This document shows positions 11,069 through 20,113 of a stretch of DNA of 64,000 bases, one piece after another. How positions within the stretch are numbered: position 1 is the stretch's first letter; the number at the start of each line of letters is the position of its first letter. Where the stretch lies: assembly GCA_022483465.1 (NCBI GenBank), contig JAKVNF010000002.1, forward strand, positions 558,001 through 622,000, given 5' to 3'. This DNA comes from Lachnospiraceae bacterium. GTDB lineage: Bacteria; Bacillota; Clostridia; Lachnospirales; Lachnospiraceae. The notes under the pieces were generated by a model that was given only the letters and a program-made list of their open reading frames with translations, ran no database searches and had not been told where the DNA came from. Position numbers and translations under genes: made by a program.

Positions 11069-11662
11069 ATCCTCCCGGCTGATCACGGTCTGCGGTCCCA
11101 CCGGCATCTTAATCGCGCCGTTTTGCCGGATCGCGAGGATGTTGCAGTCCGCGTGCCTTCGAAGGTCCAGGGCGGCCACGGTCTTTCCCACCCAGGACGC
11201 GGGCGGCTTGATCTCCATCACCGCGTACCCGTCACCGGTGGAGAAGTAGTCACTCAGAAAGTCGCAGGAGTAGCGCACCGCGGTCCACTCCGCGACCTGC
11301 TTCTCCGGGTAGACCACCTGGTCCGCCCCGTTTCGAAGAAGGAACCGCTCGTGCACATCCCGGGAAGCCCTGGCGATCACCTTCTTTGCCCCCAGGTCCT
11401 TCAAAAGGGCCGTCGCCTCCAAGGAGTCCTGAAAGCTGTCCCCGATGCAGACAAAGCAGAGGTCATAGTTGTCCACCCCGAGGGACTGCACAAAGTCCTG
11501 CCTCGTGGCATCCCCCACCAGGGCGTTGGTCACATAGGAGAGGCAGGCCTCCACCCGGTTCTCATCCTTGTCCACCGCCATGACCTGATGGCCAAGGTCC
11601 CCCAGCTTCTGGCACATGTGTCTTCCGAATCTTCCCAATCCGATCACCAAGATCTGTTTCAT
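11012..11662 (-). CDS. ktrA: Potassium channel regulatory subunit KtrA/TrkA
   Basis: Cytoplasmic gating ring subunit of a Ktr potassium uptake system, 216 residues. It has an RCK-N Rossmann domain with GLGRFG at 8-13 binding nucleotide, followed by an RCK-C domain from about residue 135. It starts 22 bases after the ktrB stop. The last 19 codons and the stop lie in the 97-bp duplication, so the IS insertion left the gene complete. Confidence 0.95.
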   Translation of the reverse strand: MKQILVIGLGRFGRHMCQKLGDLGHQVMAVDKDENRVEACLSYVTNALVGDATRQDFVQSLGVDNYDLCFVCIGDSFQDSLEATALLKDLGAKKVIARASRDVHERFLLRNGADQVVYPEKQVAEWTAVRYSCDFLSDYFSTGDGYAVMEIKPPASWVGKTVAALDLRRHADCNILAIRQNGAIKMPVGPQTVISREDVLLVLGKDTDLDRLVEKG

Positions 11663-11684
11663 CGCATTCCCTCCAAAAGTTTTG

Positions 11685-13040
11685 TCAGCCTACGGTCAGC
11701 GTCTCCCTCGGGCAGCGCGCGCCCGTGGACGAGCGCCGGATGGCGGCGTACAGGATCGTCAGTCCTCCCACCCTGCCAAAGTACATGAGCAGGATCAGAA
11801 TCAGGTGGGAGCAGGCGCCTAAGTGCGGGGTAAGGCCCAGGGAGAGGCCCACCGTGCCGATGGCAGAGGACGTCTCAAAGAGCGCGGAAAGAAGCGGCAC
11901 CCCCTCCAGATGGCTGATCGCCATGGCGGCCGCCCCGCTAAGGACCAGGTACATCATCAGGATGGCGGAGGCCTGCCGGACGACGGACTCCTCCACCCGC
12001 CTCTGAAACATGACCGTATCGTCCCGGCGCCGGAAGACCGACAGGGCGGAGGCTAGAAGGAGCGCCGCCGTGGTGGTCTTCATGCCTCCCGCCGTGGACC
12101 CGGGGGAGCCGCCGACCAGCATCAGGCCGCAGGCAAGAAAGAGCCCCGCCTCCGAGAACTTCGAGAAATCCGTGGTGTTAAAGCCCGCGGTCCGAAGGGT
12201 CACCGACTGAAAGAGGGAGGCAAGGACCCTTGTCCCGCCGGTTAAATTCCGGTACTCCAGAGAGTAGAACAGGCAGGCCGGGACGAGGTCGAGCAGAAGG
12301 CTCGAGATCAGCACCACCTTGGTCTGCAGCTGGTACCTGTGGAAGTGGAGCCGGTTTTTGGCCAGGTCCTCCCAGACGAGGAATCCGACGCCGCCCACGG
12401 TGATGAGAAGCATCACCGTGATGTTGACCAAAGGATCGCTGACATACCCCGTCAGGGAGGAGAAGGGGTGTCCCCTGCCAAGGAGGTCAAAGCCCGCGTT
12501 GCAGAAGGCGGACACCGCGTGAAAGATAGCATACCAAAGGCCCCGCAGGGGCCCGTAGTCCCTGGCAAAGGCCGGGAACAAGAGGGCCGCCCCCGCCGCC
12601 TCGATGGCCGCGGAGGTGCGCACGATAAACCTTGCAAGCCGCACCATGCCGCCCACGCGCCCCGAGGAGATCGAGTCCTGCATGACGCTTCGCTGCATCA
12701 AAGAGACCCGCCGCCCCGAGAGGACGGCGAGAACCACCGCCATCGTGACCACCCCGAGGCCCCCGATCTGGATGAGGACAAGAAGAACCGCCTGCCCAAA
12801 GAGGGACCAGTGCGTCGCCGTATCGACGACCACAAGCCCCGTCACGCAGGTGGCGCTGGTGGAGGTAAAGAGTGCCGAGAGAAACGGCGTCCACACCCGG
12901 TCCCGGGAGGCGATGGGGAGCATCAGAAGGACCGCCCCCAGAAGGATCACCCCGGCAAAGCCCGCGAGGATCGTCTGAAAGCTCGAGGGCGGCGCTGCCC
13001 GCCGGCCCCTGTGCAGGATGGAACCGCCTTGTTGTCTCAT
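11685..13040 (-). CDS. ktrB: Potassium transporter membrane subunit KtrB/TrkH
   Basis: Integral membrane potassium/sodium symport subunit of the SKT superfamily, 451 residues. The four P-loop selectivity-filter segments are visible: TCVTGL, CNAGFD, TAGFNT and IGTVGLS, each with the conserved filter glycine and flanked by membrane helices. The first about 20 residues are basic and cytoplasmic. Start ATG 13040 follows a GGAGGAG site at good distance. With ktrA it forms a two-gene operon 33 bases downstream of recG. Confidence 0.95.
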   Translation of the reverse strand: MRQQGGSILHRGRRAAPPSSFQTILAGFAGVILLGAVLLMLPIASRDRVWTPFLSALFTSTSATCVTGLVVVDTATHWSLFGQAVLLVLIQIGGLGVVTMAVVLAVLSGRRVSLMQRSVMQDSISSGRVGGMVRLARFIVRTSAAIEAAGAALLFPAFARDYGPLRGLWYAIFHAVSAFCNAGFDLLGRGHPFSSLTGYVSDPLVNITVMLLITVGGVGFLVWEDLAKNRLHFHRYQLQTKVVLISSLLLDLVPACLFYSLEYRNLTGGTRVLASLFQSVTLRTAGFNTTDFSKFSEAGLFLACGLMLVGGSPGSTAGGMKTTTAALLLASALSVFRRRDDTVMFQRRVEESVVRQASAILMMYLVLSGAAAMAISHLEGVPLLSALFETSSAIGTVGLSLGLTPHLGACSHLILILLMYFGRVGGLTILYAAIRRSSTGARCPRETLTVG

Positions 13041-13073
13041 ATGTTTTTTCTCCTCCCATCCGACTTTTTCAGA

Positions 13074-15107
13074 TCAGATGCTCCGGAAATCCACTTCCCG
13101 GGCAAGTTTCGCGACCCGCTCCGGGTCGTCCCGAAGGAGCGTGTCGGCAAAGTTTGCAGCCTTCTTTAAGATGTCCGCATCCTCGTAGATGTCCGCAAGC
13201 TGAAAGCCCATCTCTCCGCTCTGCCTTGTCCCGAACATGTCCCCCGGGCCACGGAGCTTTAGATCCTCCTCCGCGATCTGGAAGCCGTCGTTGGACTTCT
13301 CCAGGATCTGGAGCCGCTTTGGCTTTTCCTGGATGCCCTCGCTGTACATGAAGATGCAGTAGGACTGATCCTTCCCCCGCCCGACCCGGCCCCGGAGCTG
13401 GTGGAGCTGGGAGAGGCCAAAGCGCTCCGCGTTCTCGATGAGGATCACCGTCGCGTTGGGCACGTTGATGCCGACCTCGATCACCGTGGTGGAGACCAGG
13501 ATATCCGTCCTGTGGGCCGCAAAGTCCTCCATGACTTTGTCCTTCTGTGCGGGTTTCATCCTGCCGTTGAGCGAAGCGATGCGCACCGAGTCCGGCAGGG
13601 CCGCCCGAAGCTTTTCCGTGTATTCGGTCACGTTCTCGAGGTCCGGCATGAACTCCGACTCCTCCACCGCCGGGCAGATCACATAGGCCTGATGGCCCTT
13701 TGCGATCTCATTCAGGATGAAGCGGTAGACCTTGCCCCGCGACGATGGCGAACAGGCGAGATTTTTGTTGGGCAGGCGCTCCGCGGGGAGCTCCAAGAGC
13801 TGTGAGACCGAGAGGTCCGCGTACAGGATGATGGCCAGCGTCCGGGGGATCGGCGTTGCGCTCATGACAAGGACCGGGACAGACTGCCCCTTCCCCGCAA
13901 GGGCCTCCCGCTGCCGCACCCCGAAGCGGTGCTGCTCGTCGGTGATGACCAGGGAGAGGTCGTGGTAGGCGACCTTCTCCTGGATCAGCGCATGGGTGCC
14001 GATGATGACGTTGGCGGTGCCATCCTCGATGTCGGAGAGGACCCGCGTCCTCTCCTTTCCCTTCACGGCGCCGGTCAACAGCACCGGGTACAGGGGAAGC
14101 GCGTACTCTTTCGTCATCGCAAGAAGGTCCTCGTAGTGCTGCCTTGCCAGGACCTCCGTGGGCGCCATCAAAGCCCCCTGCCGCCCGTTGGCGGCACACA
14201 GAAGCAGGGCGAGGAAGGCGAGAATCGTCTTTCCCGAGCCCACATCCCCCTGGAGGAGCCGGTTCATGACCGTGTTCCCGCAGAGGTCCGCCTCGATCTC
14301 GGAGAAGGCCTTTTTCTGGGAGGCCGTGAGGGCATAGGGGAGGGCGTCCACCAGGCGCTTCGTGTCCGGCACCCGGTGCATGGGCCGCTCGTTTTTCTCC
14401 TCTCCCGCCTCCTTCTTCCGGCACTTGATCGCCGCGACGAAGGAGAAGAACTCGTCAAAGACGAGGCGGTCCCGCGCAGCCCCGATCTCCTCCGCCGTCT
14501 TCGGGAAGTGGATCTTTCGAAGGGCCTCCTCCTCGGCAGGAAGGCCAAGAGCCTCCCGCTCTTTGGCTAAGAGGTAGTCCTCCGGGAACACGTAGTCCGG
14601 CAGGACCTTCTCCACCGCCCGGATCACCGCGCTGTTTTTAAGGCCCTTCGTGAGGGCATAGCGGGGCTGGTAGCTGCGGCGCAGGGCGTCGTACTCCGCC
14701 GGGGTCTTGATCTCCGGCTGCATCAGCTGGAGGGCGCCGTTTTTCTTTTGCTGCACCATGCCCCGAAACAGGTGCACGGACCTTGGCCGGAGGGTCTTTG
14801 CGAGAAAGGGCATGTTGAAAAAGACGAGCTCGAGCTGTCCCGTCGCATCCGCCGCCTTGCAGGTGGTCAGCTTGTAGCGGCCCGCCGTGATGACGCTCGG
14901 CCGCCCCACCACGATCAGGGAAAAGGCCTGGATCTTTCCCGCCTCGGCCTGGGAGGCCGTGATGGGATCCGCATAGTAGTCATAGGAGCGGGGCAGGTAC
15001 CGGATCAGGTCCCCGCAGGTGGCAAGGCCCACCTTCTCATAGAGCGCCGCTGTCTTTTCTCCGATCCCCTTCACGGCAAGAAGGGGCGTATCCTGTGTGT
15101 ATGCCAT
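13074..15107 (-). CDS. recG: ATP-dependent DNA helicase RecG
   Basis: Branch-migrating helicase that rescues stalled forks and processes Holliday junctions. It has 677 residues, the usual length. An N-terminal wedge (OB-fold) domain precedes the two helicase domains. Walker A reads GDVGSGKT, motif II is the unusual DEQH typical of RecG (ITDEQHRFG), and motif VI is QLRGRVGRG. It follows fakA but is separated from it by a terminator. The asp23-fakA-recG order is common in Bacillota. Confidence 0.97.
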   Translation of the reverse strand: MAYTQDTPLLAVKGIGEKTAALYEKVGLATCGDLIRYLPRSYDYYADPITASQAEAGKIQAFSLIVVGRPSVITAGRYKLTTCKAADATGQLELVFFNMPFLAKTLRPRSVHLFRGMVQQKKNGALQLMQPEIKTPAEYDALRRSYQPRYALTKGLKNSAVIRAVEKVLPDYVFPEDYLLAKEREALGLPAEEEALRKIHFPKTAEEIGAARDRLVFDEFFSFVAAIKCRKKEAGEEKNERPMHRVPDTKRLVDALPYALTASQKKAFSEIEADLCGNTVMNRLLQGDVGSGKTILAFLALLLCAANGRQGALMAPTEVLARQHYEDLLAMTKEYALPLYPVLLTGAVKGKERTRVLSDIEDGTANVIIGTHALIQEKVAYHDLSLVITDEQHRFGVRQREALAGKGQSVPVLVMSATPIPRTLAIILYADLSVSQLLELPAERLPNKNLACSPSSRGKVYRFILNEIAKGHQAYVICPAVEESEFMPDLENVTEYTEKLRAALPDSVRIASLNGRMKPAQKDKVMEDFAAHRTDILVSTTVIEVGINVPNATVILIENAERFGLSQLHQLRGRVGRGKDQSYCIFMYSEGIQEKPKRLQILEKSNDGFQIAEEDLKLRGPGDMFGTRQSGEMGFQLADIYEDADILKKAANFADTLLRDDPERVAKLAREVDFRSI

Positions 15108-15134
15108 GGCCCTTCCTTTCAGACGGGAACAGAA

Positions 15135-15159
15135 AAGGGCAGGCGCGCGGCCTGCCCTT
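15135..15159 (-). terminator. Rho-independent terminator after fakA
   Basis: Ten-bp stem AAGGGCAGGC / GCCTGCCCTT with a five-base loop, followed on the minus strand by TTCTG directly after the T-ending stem. It sits 24 bases after the fakA stop and 28 bases before recG. Confidence 0.8.
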
Positions 15160-15182
15160 GTTCGGCTTCCTGATTCGCGTGT

Positions 15183-16868
15183 TTACTCCGCAGAGAGGAT
15201 GTAGTAGTAGACCGGCTGGCCGCCCTCCTGCAGCTCCACCTCGCAGCTGGGATGCTCCTCGCAGACGCGGCTGCGCAGGGCCTCGGCGTCCTCCTTGGAG
15301 GTCTGGGCGCCGTAGTAGATGGAGACAAGCTCCGTGTCGTCGGTGATCATCCGGCCGAGCGCCTTGGCGGCGGTCTCGTTCAGATCCTCTCCCACCTCCA
15401 GGATGCCCTCATCCCCGATGGCCATCATGTTGCCCTGGTGGATCTCCACGTCATCGATGACGGTATCGCGCACCGCATAGGTGACCTCGGCGCTCTTGAC
15501 GCGGCTGATCTCCTCCACCATGTTCTGGCGGTTCGCCTCCGCATCCTGGTCCGGCATGAAGTTGATCACCGCCGTGATGCCCTGGGGCACCGTCTTGGTG
15601 GGGATCACCACGACGGACTTGTCGCCGTCCATCGCGGCCGCCTGGTTGGCTGCCAGGATGATGTTCTTGTTGTTGGGCAGAATGAAGACCGTGTCCGCAT
15701 TGACCTTGTCCACCGCATCCAGAATATCCGCCGTGGAGGGGTTCATGGTCTGGCCGCCCTGGATCACCATGTCGACGCCGAGGCCGCGGAAGATCTCTGC
15801 CAGGCCGTCGCCGGCGCAGACGGCGATGATGCCGATGCTCTTTCTGGGCGCATCCGGTGCGGGGGCAGGTGCCTCCTCCTGCTCTTGCTTCTTCTCGCCG
15901 CTCTCCTCGGTGAAGCTGGGCAGTTCCTTGTCCTTCATGCGCAGGTTTTCGATCCGGATGCCCGCCACCTGGCCGTACATCAGGCCGCGCTGCAGGATCA
16001 GGCCGGGGTCGTTGGTCTGAATCTCGACCTTCACCGCGGTGGGCCGGGTCTGGACCGTCACATGGTCCCCGATGGAATTCAGATAGTTGCGGAAGTCGTT
16101 CTCGAGTTTCTGGTTGAAGGTCTTGTCCAGGAGGATGACAAAGTCCGCCTCATACCCGTAGCGAAGCTCGGGCTGCGCGGCCTCCGGGGCCTGCTCCTCT
16201 TCGGCGGCGGCATCCGGGTTCAGGATCCGCTCCAGATCCGGCTCCTTCCCCTCAAAGCCCTGCAGGGCGCCCTTGAGGAACTGCACAAGGCCCTGTCCGC
16301 CGGAGTCCACCACGCCCGCCTGCTTTAAGACGGGGAGCATCTCCGGGGTCTTGGCCAGGACGTCATCGGCGTACTGGATGACCTGGGGGAGAAACTCGGC
16401 GAAGTCCGTGACCCCGCCGTCTGCGAGCTCTCTCGCCTTCTCGGCGGCGCCCTTGGCGACGGTCAGGATGGTGCCCTCCTTGGGCTTCATGACGGCCTTG
16501 TAGGCGGTCTCCACCGCCTTGTCAAAGGCATCGGCGGTGAGCTTGACATCCACCTCGCTGTTGTCCCTTGCCACCTTGCAGAACCCGCGGAAGAGCTGGG
16601 AGAGGATGACGCCGGAATTTCCCCTGGCGCCCCGCAGGGAGCCGGAGGAGATGGCCTTGCAGATCGCCTTCATCTCCGGGTGCTCGGACAGGCCCGTCAC
16701 CTCGCGGACGGCGGAGACCACCGTCATGGTCATGTTGGTGCCGGTATCGCCGTCGGGAACCGGAAAGACGTTCAGCTCATTGATCCAGGCCTTGTTGGCC
16801 TCCAGGTTCTGGGCACCGCAAAGAAACATCCTCGTCAGAAGCTCTGCGTTAATTGATTCTGTACTCAC
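15183..16868 (-). CDS. fakA: Fatty acid kinase catalytic subunit FakA (YloV, DAK2 domain)
   Basis: Phosphorylates fatty acids held by DegV/FakB proteins to acyl-phosphate for phospholipid synthesis. It has 561 residues, with an N-terminal DhaL-type kinase domain carrying the nucleotide/magnesium motif PVPDGDTGTNM (about 37-46), a middle segment, and a C-terminal DegV-like domain. A low-complexity E/Q/A/P linker lies around residue 335. The start is GTG 16868, preceded by CAGGAGG. It is co-transcribed with asp23, 38 bases upstream. The DegV protein at 7649-8527 is a candidate partner, and the plsY product would use acyl-phosphate. Confidence 0.94.
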   Translation of the reverse strand: MSTESINAELLTRMFLCGAQNLEANKAWINELNVFPVPDGDTGTNMTMTVVSAVREVTGLSEHPEMKAICKAISSGSLRGARGNSGVILSQLFRGFCKVARDNSEVDVKLTADAFDKAVETAYKAVMKPKEGTILTVAKGAAEKARELADGGVTDFAEFLPQVIQYADDVLAKTPEMLPVLKQAGVVDSGGQGLVQFLKGALQGFEGKEPDLERILNPDAAAEEEQAPEAAQPELRYGYEADFVILLDKTFNQKLENDFRNYLNSIGDHVTVQTRPTAVKVEIQTNDPGLILQRGLMYGQVAGIRIENLRMKDKELPSFTEESGEKKQEQEEAPAPAPDAPRKSIGIIAVCAGDGLAEIFRGLGVDMVIQGGQTMNPSTADILDAVDKVNADTVFILPNNKNIILAANQAAAMDGDKSVVVIPTKTVPQGITAVINFMPDQDAEANRQNMVEEISRVKSAEVTYAVRDTVIDDVEIHQGNMMAIGDEGILEVGEDLNETAAKALGRMITDDTELVSIYYGAQTSKEDAEALRSRVCEEHPSCEVELQEGGQPVYYYILSAE

Positions 16869-16906
16869 CTAAAAATCCTCCTGTATCCGGAAAACCGCGC
16901 CCGGCA

Positions 16907-17269
16907 TTAGTCGATTACCTTGACTCCCTCGACATAGATGTTGATCTTCTCAATCTCCAGTCCCGTGAATTCCTCCACCTTGTACCGGACGCTGTCGATC
17001 AGGTTGTCCGCCACGGCGGGGATGTTGACCCCGTAGGACACGATGACGTGGAAGTCAATGACGAGCTTGTTGTTGTCCGTCAGGGAGACATTGATGCCCC
17101 TGGTCATGGATTCCTTCTTCAGCAGGCTGAAGACGCCATCCTTCATGTTGATGCCGGCCATGCCGACAATGCCAAAGCACTCCGTCGCAACGGAGCCGGC
17201 GTACTGGGCGATCACCTCATTGTCGATCGAAATGCTGCCCATATGGGTATTCATGGACGATGTCTTCAT
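16907..17269 (-). CDS. Asp23/Gls24 family envelope stress protein (YloU)
   Basis: A 120-residue Asp23-domain protein. Typical features are a short polar N-terminus, the conserved IDNEVIAQYAG-type start of the domain, and the VSYGVNIPAVADN segment. Family members sit at the membrane and are involved in envelope homeostasis. It is the first gene of the asp23-fakA unit and is normally divergent from rpmB; that arrangement holds here once the inserted IS block is removed. Confidence 0.92.
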   Translation of the reverse strand: MKTSSMNTHMGSISIDNEVIAQYAGSVATECFGIVGMAGINMKDGVFSLLKKESMTRGINVSLTDNNKLVIDFHVIVSYGVNIPAVADNLIDSVRYKVEEFTGLEIEKINIYVEGVKVID

Positions 17270-17354
17270 GACAAACTCCTTTCCATCCCTTTTGTCTTGG
17301 TATGCTCCCCTGGTTTTCCCCGGAAGGATTCTGTCCCCGGGTCATGCCGAAGTG

Positions 17355-17383
17355 ATTATACTAGTTTCCATTTTTTAAGTAAA
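17355..17383 (-). promoter_or_regulatory. Probable asp23-fakA promoter
   Basis: Minus-strand TTTACT at 17383-17378, 17-base spacer, perfect TATAAT at 17360-17355, 86 bases before the asp23 ATG. The IS copy starts at 17410, just upstream of the -35 box, so the promoter is intact. Confidence 0.7.
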
Positions 17384-17396
17384 GAAACACTGATCT

Positions 17397-17409
17397 TGAT
17401 TTTTGCCGC
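17397..17409. repeat. 13-bp target duplication of IS30-like copy A
   Basis: TGATTTTTGCCGC here and again at 20332-20344, flanking copy A exactly. Confidence 0.85.
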
Positions 17410-17549
17410 CCCTGAAGTGTAATTCAAAACTCCACTGAAGTGGATATTAATCTTTCACTTGGTTCTACATTGATATAAGTCTTACACTATCTCCACTAAA
17501 AGCTGCCCTACTTTTCCCTGACTGTACTATACTGTTTCCCGTTGCGAAT

Positions 17550-17601
17550 TAAAAAAAGAGACAGAAGGCCAACATCCCTGCAAGAAAGTACCTTCCGTCT
17601 C
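17550..17601 (-). terminator. Terminator-like hairpin at the 5' end of the IS30-like element
   Basis: Stem GAGACGGAAGG / CCTTCTGTCTC (one mismatch, arms 17591-17601 and 17558-17568) followed on the minus strand by seven T. It faces outward, against the direction of the element's genes. Identical copies lie in B, C and D facing right. A second hairpin (AGGCAG / CTGCCT) follows at about 17610-17640. Confidence 0.55.
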
Positions 17602-17642
17602 ACCACTATAGGCAGGCGAGTATTGCTACCCGTCTGCCTGTA

Positions 17643-18065
17643 ATGATAGCCATGAAGAGTACATCAGACAAGAGTCAATTGAACTTTATCCAGAGAGCTA
17701 CGGAAGAAGCACAAGAGCGTTACGATGCCGAGGTCAGTCAGTTCCAGCGCAGCTACAATGAGAAGCACCCCTTGCAGCACATCTGGCGTCACATCATCGC
17801 CAAACGAAGGATCACCGTCCTGTACGAGTCAGAGGATGTCTCCGTTGTGATCCAGGTGGTCCGTTTTGTCTACGCGCACACTTCCCAAACCTTCACCTTC
17901 TACGGGACGCTCCTTCTGCGCCGCACGCATTACGCCTTCCACCTCCTCAGGAAGTGGATCGGCAGCCGGCCTGCCAACCTCTCCCGGGACGTGGAAAAGC
18001 GCTGGGCCTCCTTCGTCAGCGTCCCCGAAAAGGTCCGTGTTTCAGCCGATTTCCTGGGAGCATAG
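17643..18065 (+). CDS. IS30-like element protein 1, unknown function (copy A)
   Basis: A 140-residue basic protein, first gene of the element. The N-terminal half is charged and helical; the middle has a hydrophobic beta-like stretch around residues 55-85, and the C-terminal part is basic (RRTHYAFHLLRKW). No known motif is recognised. The start is uncertain: ATG 17643 or 17652, neither with a clear ribosome binding site, downstream of two hairpins. It is present and identical in all four copies, including truncated copy D, which suggests it belongs to the element rather than being a passenger picked up once. Confidence 0.6.
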   Translation: MIAMKSTSDKSQLNFIQRATEEAQERYDAEVSQFQRSYNEKHPLQHIWRHIIAKRRITVLYESEDVSVVIQVVRFVYAHTSQTFTFYGTLLLRRTHYAFHLLRKWIGSRPANLSRDVEKRWASFVSVPEKVRVSADFLGA

Positions 18066-18141
18066 ATGAACGCTACCTCCTCCCCCTCCGGACGATTCAT
18101 ACTGGCCCCATAAGGGCAAAAATGCCCAAGGAGGCGTGATC

Positions 18142-19452
18142 ATGGCAGGTTTGAACAAGAATAAGGCACTCTCACTGGACGAGCGGAGGTTCATTGAGCA
18201 GGGGATCGGCAGCGGATCCTCCAAGGCAGCGATTGCTTCCGCTCTGGGCAGGGACAAGTCTACCATCGGCAAAGAGATCAAGCTGCACAGAACCCTGAAG
18301 TACAAGTGCCGGCTGAGGCGAGAGTGTGGGGCCTATAAGAGCTGCAGCTGGGGGCGTGAATGCCCGGATGACTGTCCGGACTTTGTCCAGTTCACCTGCG
18401 GCAGGAGGGATCGCTCCCCGGGTGCCTGCAATGGCTGTGAGAATTACGCAAGGTGCCGTTTTTCAAAGTACTACTACTCCGCTGCAAAGGCAGATATGGA
18501 ATACCGGGAGCTCCTTGTTAATTCCAGGACCGGGGCCAACCTCACGGAGGAGGAAGCAAAACGGATGGCTGCCATCATTAAACCTGCACTTCAGAAAGGT
18601 CACTCTCCCTATCGGATTCTGCAGGATCATCCGGAGCTGAACATCTCAGAGAAGACCCTCTACAACTACATCGACGAAAAGGTCTTCAGTGTCGTCGGCA
18701 TTGCCAACATCGACCTTCGCCGCAAGGTCTCCAGAAAGATTCCCAGGAAGCTTGCGCACAACTACCGGAAGCGGCAGGAACGATCATATCTGCGTGGCCG
18801 CAGTTATGCGGACTACAAAGCGTACATAGAGAACTTCCCAAACGCTTCCGTTGTTGAAATGGACACCGTCTACAACGACGTGTCACACGGGCCTTTCATG
18901 CAGACCTTCAAGTTTCTCAACTATTACCTGATGGTCGCTGTTTATCACGATACCAAGACCGCCCAGGACATGCTGGACGGTGTCAGCCTGCTGAATCAGG
19001 TCCTTGGTGATGCTCTCTTCAAAGAGCTCTTTGAAGTACTGCTGACAGACCGCGGCGATGAATTCACCCTCGCCAGGGCAATGGAAACCGGCGCAGACGG
19101 CAGTCAGCGGTGTCACGTTTTTTACTGCGATCCCATGCAGTCAGGACAAAAAGGTTCGCTGGAAGTCAATCACGAAGAGCTTCGCTACATCTGCCCGCAC
19201 AGGGACAACTTAAGAGACCTCGGCCTTGTGAACCAGACCGCATTGAACTTTGCGATCTCCAATATCGCAAGCTCCGCTCATCCGGCGATAGGCGGGAAGT
19301 CTCCCATCGAGTACACCCGATTCATGAAACCGGAGCTATGGGAAAAGCTTCAGACTTTCGGAATCCAGGAGATTCCCAGAGATGACATCGATCTCACGAA
19401 GCACTGCCTGGAAAGGTTTAAAAAGAATCCAGGAGAAGGGAGTCAGGCATGA
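18142..19452 (+). CDS. IS30-family DDE transposase with Cys-rich insert (copy A)
   Basis: A 436-residue transposase from ATG 18142, with AAGGAGG seven bases upstream; a GTG at 18136 is also in frame. The N-terminus has a helix-turn-helix (SKAAIASALGRDKSTIGKEI, about 27-46). Next comes a cysteine-rich region with nine Cys between residues 56 and 105, likely zinc-binding and absent from classical IS30. The integrase-like core has D241 (VEMDTVYND), D303 (LLTDRGDEF) and E341 (QKGSLEVNHEELR). A short hairpin (GGGCA / TGCCC) precedes the ribosome binding site. The stop overlaps the next gene by four bases. Confidence 0.9.
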   Translation: MAGLNKNKALSLDERRFIEQGIGSGSSKAAIASALGRDKSTIGKEIKLHRTLKYKCRLRRECGAYKSCSWGRECPDDCPDFVQFTCGRRDRSPGACNGCENYARCRFSKYYYSAAKADMEYRELLVNSRTGANLTEEEAKRMAAIIKPALQKGHSPYRILQDHPELNISEKTLYNYIDEKVFSVVGIANIDLRRKVSRKIPRKLAHNYRKRQERSYLRGRSYADYKAYIENFPNASVVEMDTVYNDVSHGPFMQTFKFLNYYLMVAVYHDTKTAQDMLDGVSLLNQVLGDALFKELFEVLLTDRGDEFTLARAMETGADGSQRCHVFYCDPMQSGQKGSLEVNHEELRYICPHRDNLRDLGLVNQTALNFAISNIASSAHPAIGGKSPIEYTRFMKPELWEKLQTFGIQEIPRDDIDLTKHCLERFKKNPGEGSQA

Positions 19453-19832
19453 ACGAAAAAGCCTTTTTTAATCTTGACAGCTCCGAACTGGAAGCAGATC
19501 TAGAGGACCGAATCCGGTTTCTGAACACGATTCTCAATCGGCATGGCGTCTGGTTCAATCTCCTGCACGACAAGGAAGGATATCGAAAGCTCCTGGTCAT
19601 GGTGAATCCCGGAACGCTGAAGCGGCATGCAGGCAAGCGCAGGCAGGATATCTACCTGCCGGATACCTCCTCCAGGATCGGAAAACGCATCTGTACCGTC
19701 GATGATGTCCGGAAGATGGAGAGCACCGGTATGACCACTTCCGTCATCACGGATCTGATCCGGATCAGCCGATCCACCTATTTCAGAAGGAAGAAAGCAG
19801 CCGCTGACAAGCAGGGGTGGGAAGCCTTCTGA
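19449..19832 (+). CDS. IS30-like element protein 3, HTH-like (copy A)
   Basis: A 127-residue protein whose ATG overlaps the transposase stop (ATGA), so it is translationally coupled to it. The N-terminal half is acidic and helical. The basic C-terminal part (TTSVITDLIRISRSTYFRRKK) reads like a helix-turn-helix of the recombinase/OrfA type. It could be a DNA-binding accessory to the transposase; this is inference. No family is recognised. Confidence 0.65.
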   Translation: MNEKAFFNLDSSELEADLEDRIRFLNTILNRHGVWFNLLHDKEGYRKLLVMVNPGTLKRHAGKRRQDIYLPDTSSRIGKRICTVDDVRKMESTGMTTSVITDLIRISRSTYFRRKKAAADKQGWEAF

Positions 19833-19844
19833 GATCAACGATTA

Positions 19845-19869
19845 CCGTGTGTAGAGTATACACACACGG
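19845..19869. promoter_or_regulatory. Operator-like palindrome before the RHH gene (copy A)
   Basis: CCGTGTGT and its exact complement ACACACGG separated by nine bases, ending just before the AAAGGAGGT site of the ribbon-helix-helix gene. The position suggests autoregulation by that protein. Copies B and C carry the same palindrome at the mirrored positions. Confidence 0.45.
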
Positions 19870-19895
19870 AGAAAGGAGGTCAGACGAGATGCTCC

Positions 19896-20042
19896 ATGAA
19901 GAAACGGGTTAACATCTACATCTCCGAGGATACATCCAAACGCCTGAAGGCTTACGCGGAGGAAAAACACTCCAGCGTGAGCCAGATCATTACCGACTGG
20001 ATCTGGCATGCAAGAGTCGGAAAACGGAAACCACAGAATTAA
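19896..20042 (+). CDS. Small ribbon-helix-helix protein of the IS30-like element (copy A)
   Basis: A 48-residue protein beginning MKKRVNIYISEDTSKRLKAY, a beta strand followed by two helices as in Arc/CopG-type repressors, ending in a basic tail. The strong AAAGGAGGT site at 19872-19880 is 15 bases from this ATG but only 8 from another ATG at 19889 that opens a seven-codon frame (M-L-H-E-E-T-G). The short frame may modulate translation. The palindrome immediately upstream is a likely operator. The role may be to limit transposase expression or define element copy number; this is inference. Confidence 0.6.
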   Translation: MKKRVNIYISEDTSKRLKAYAEEKHSSVSQIITDWIWHARVGKRKPQN

Positions 20043-20113
20043 AACGGCACCGCAAAGCTGAGAAATCTGAACTACAGAAAACGCCTGCAGGGCCTTCACT
20101 ACAAAGAAAAAAT

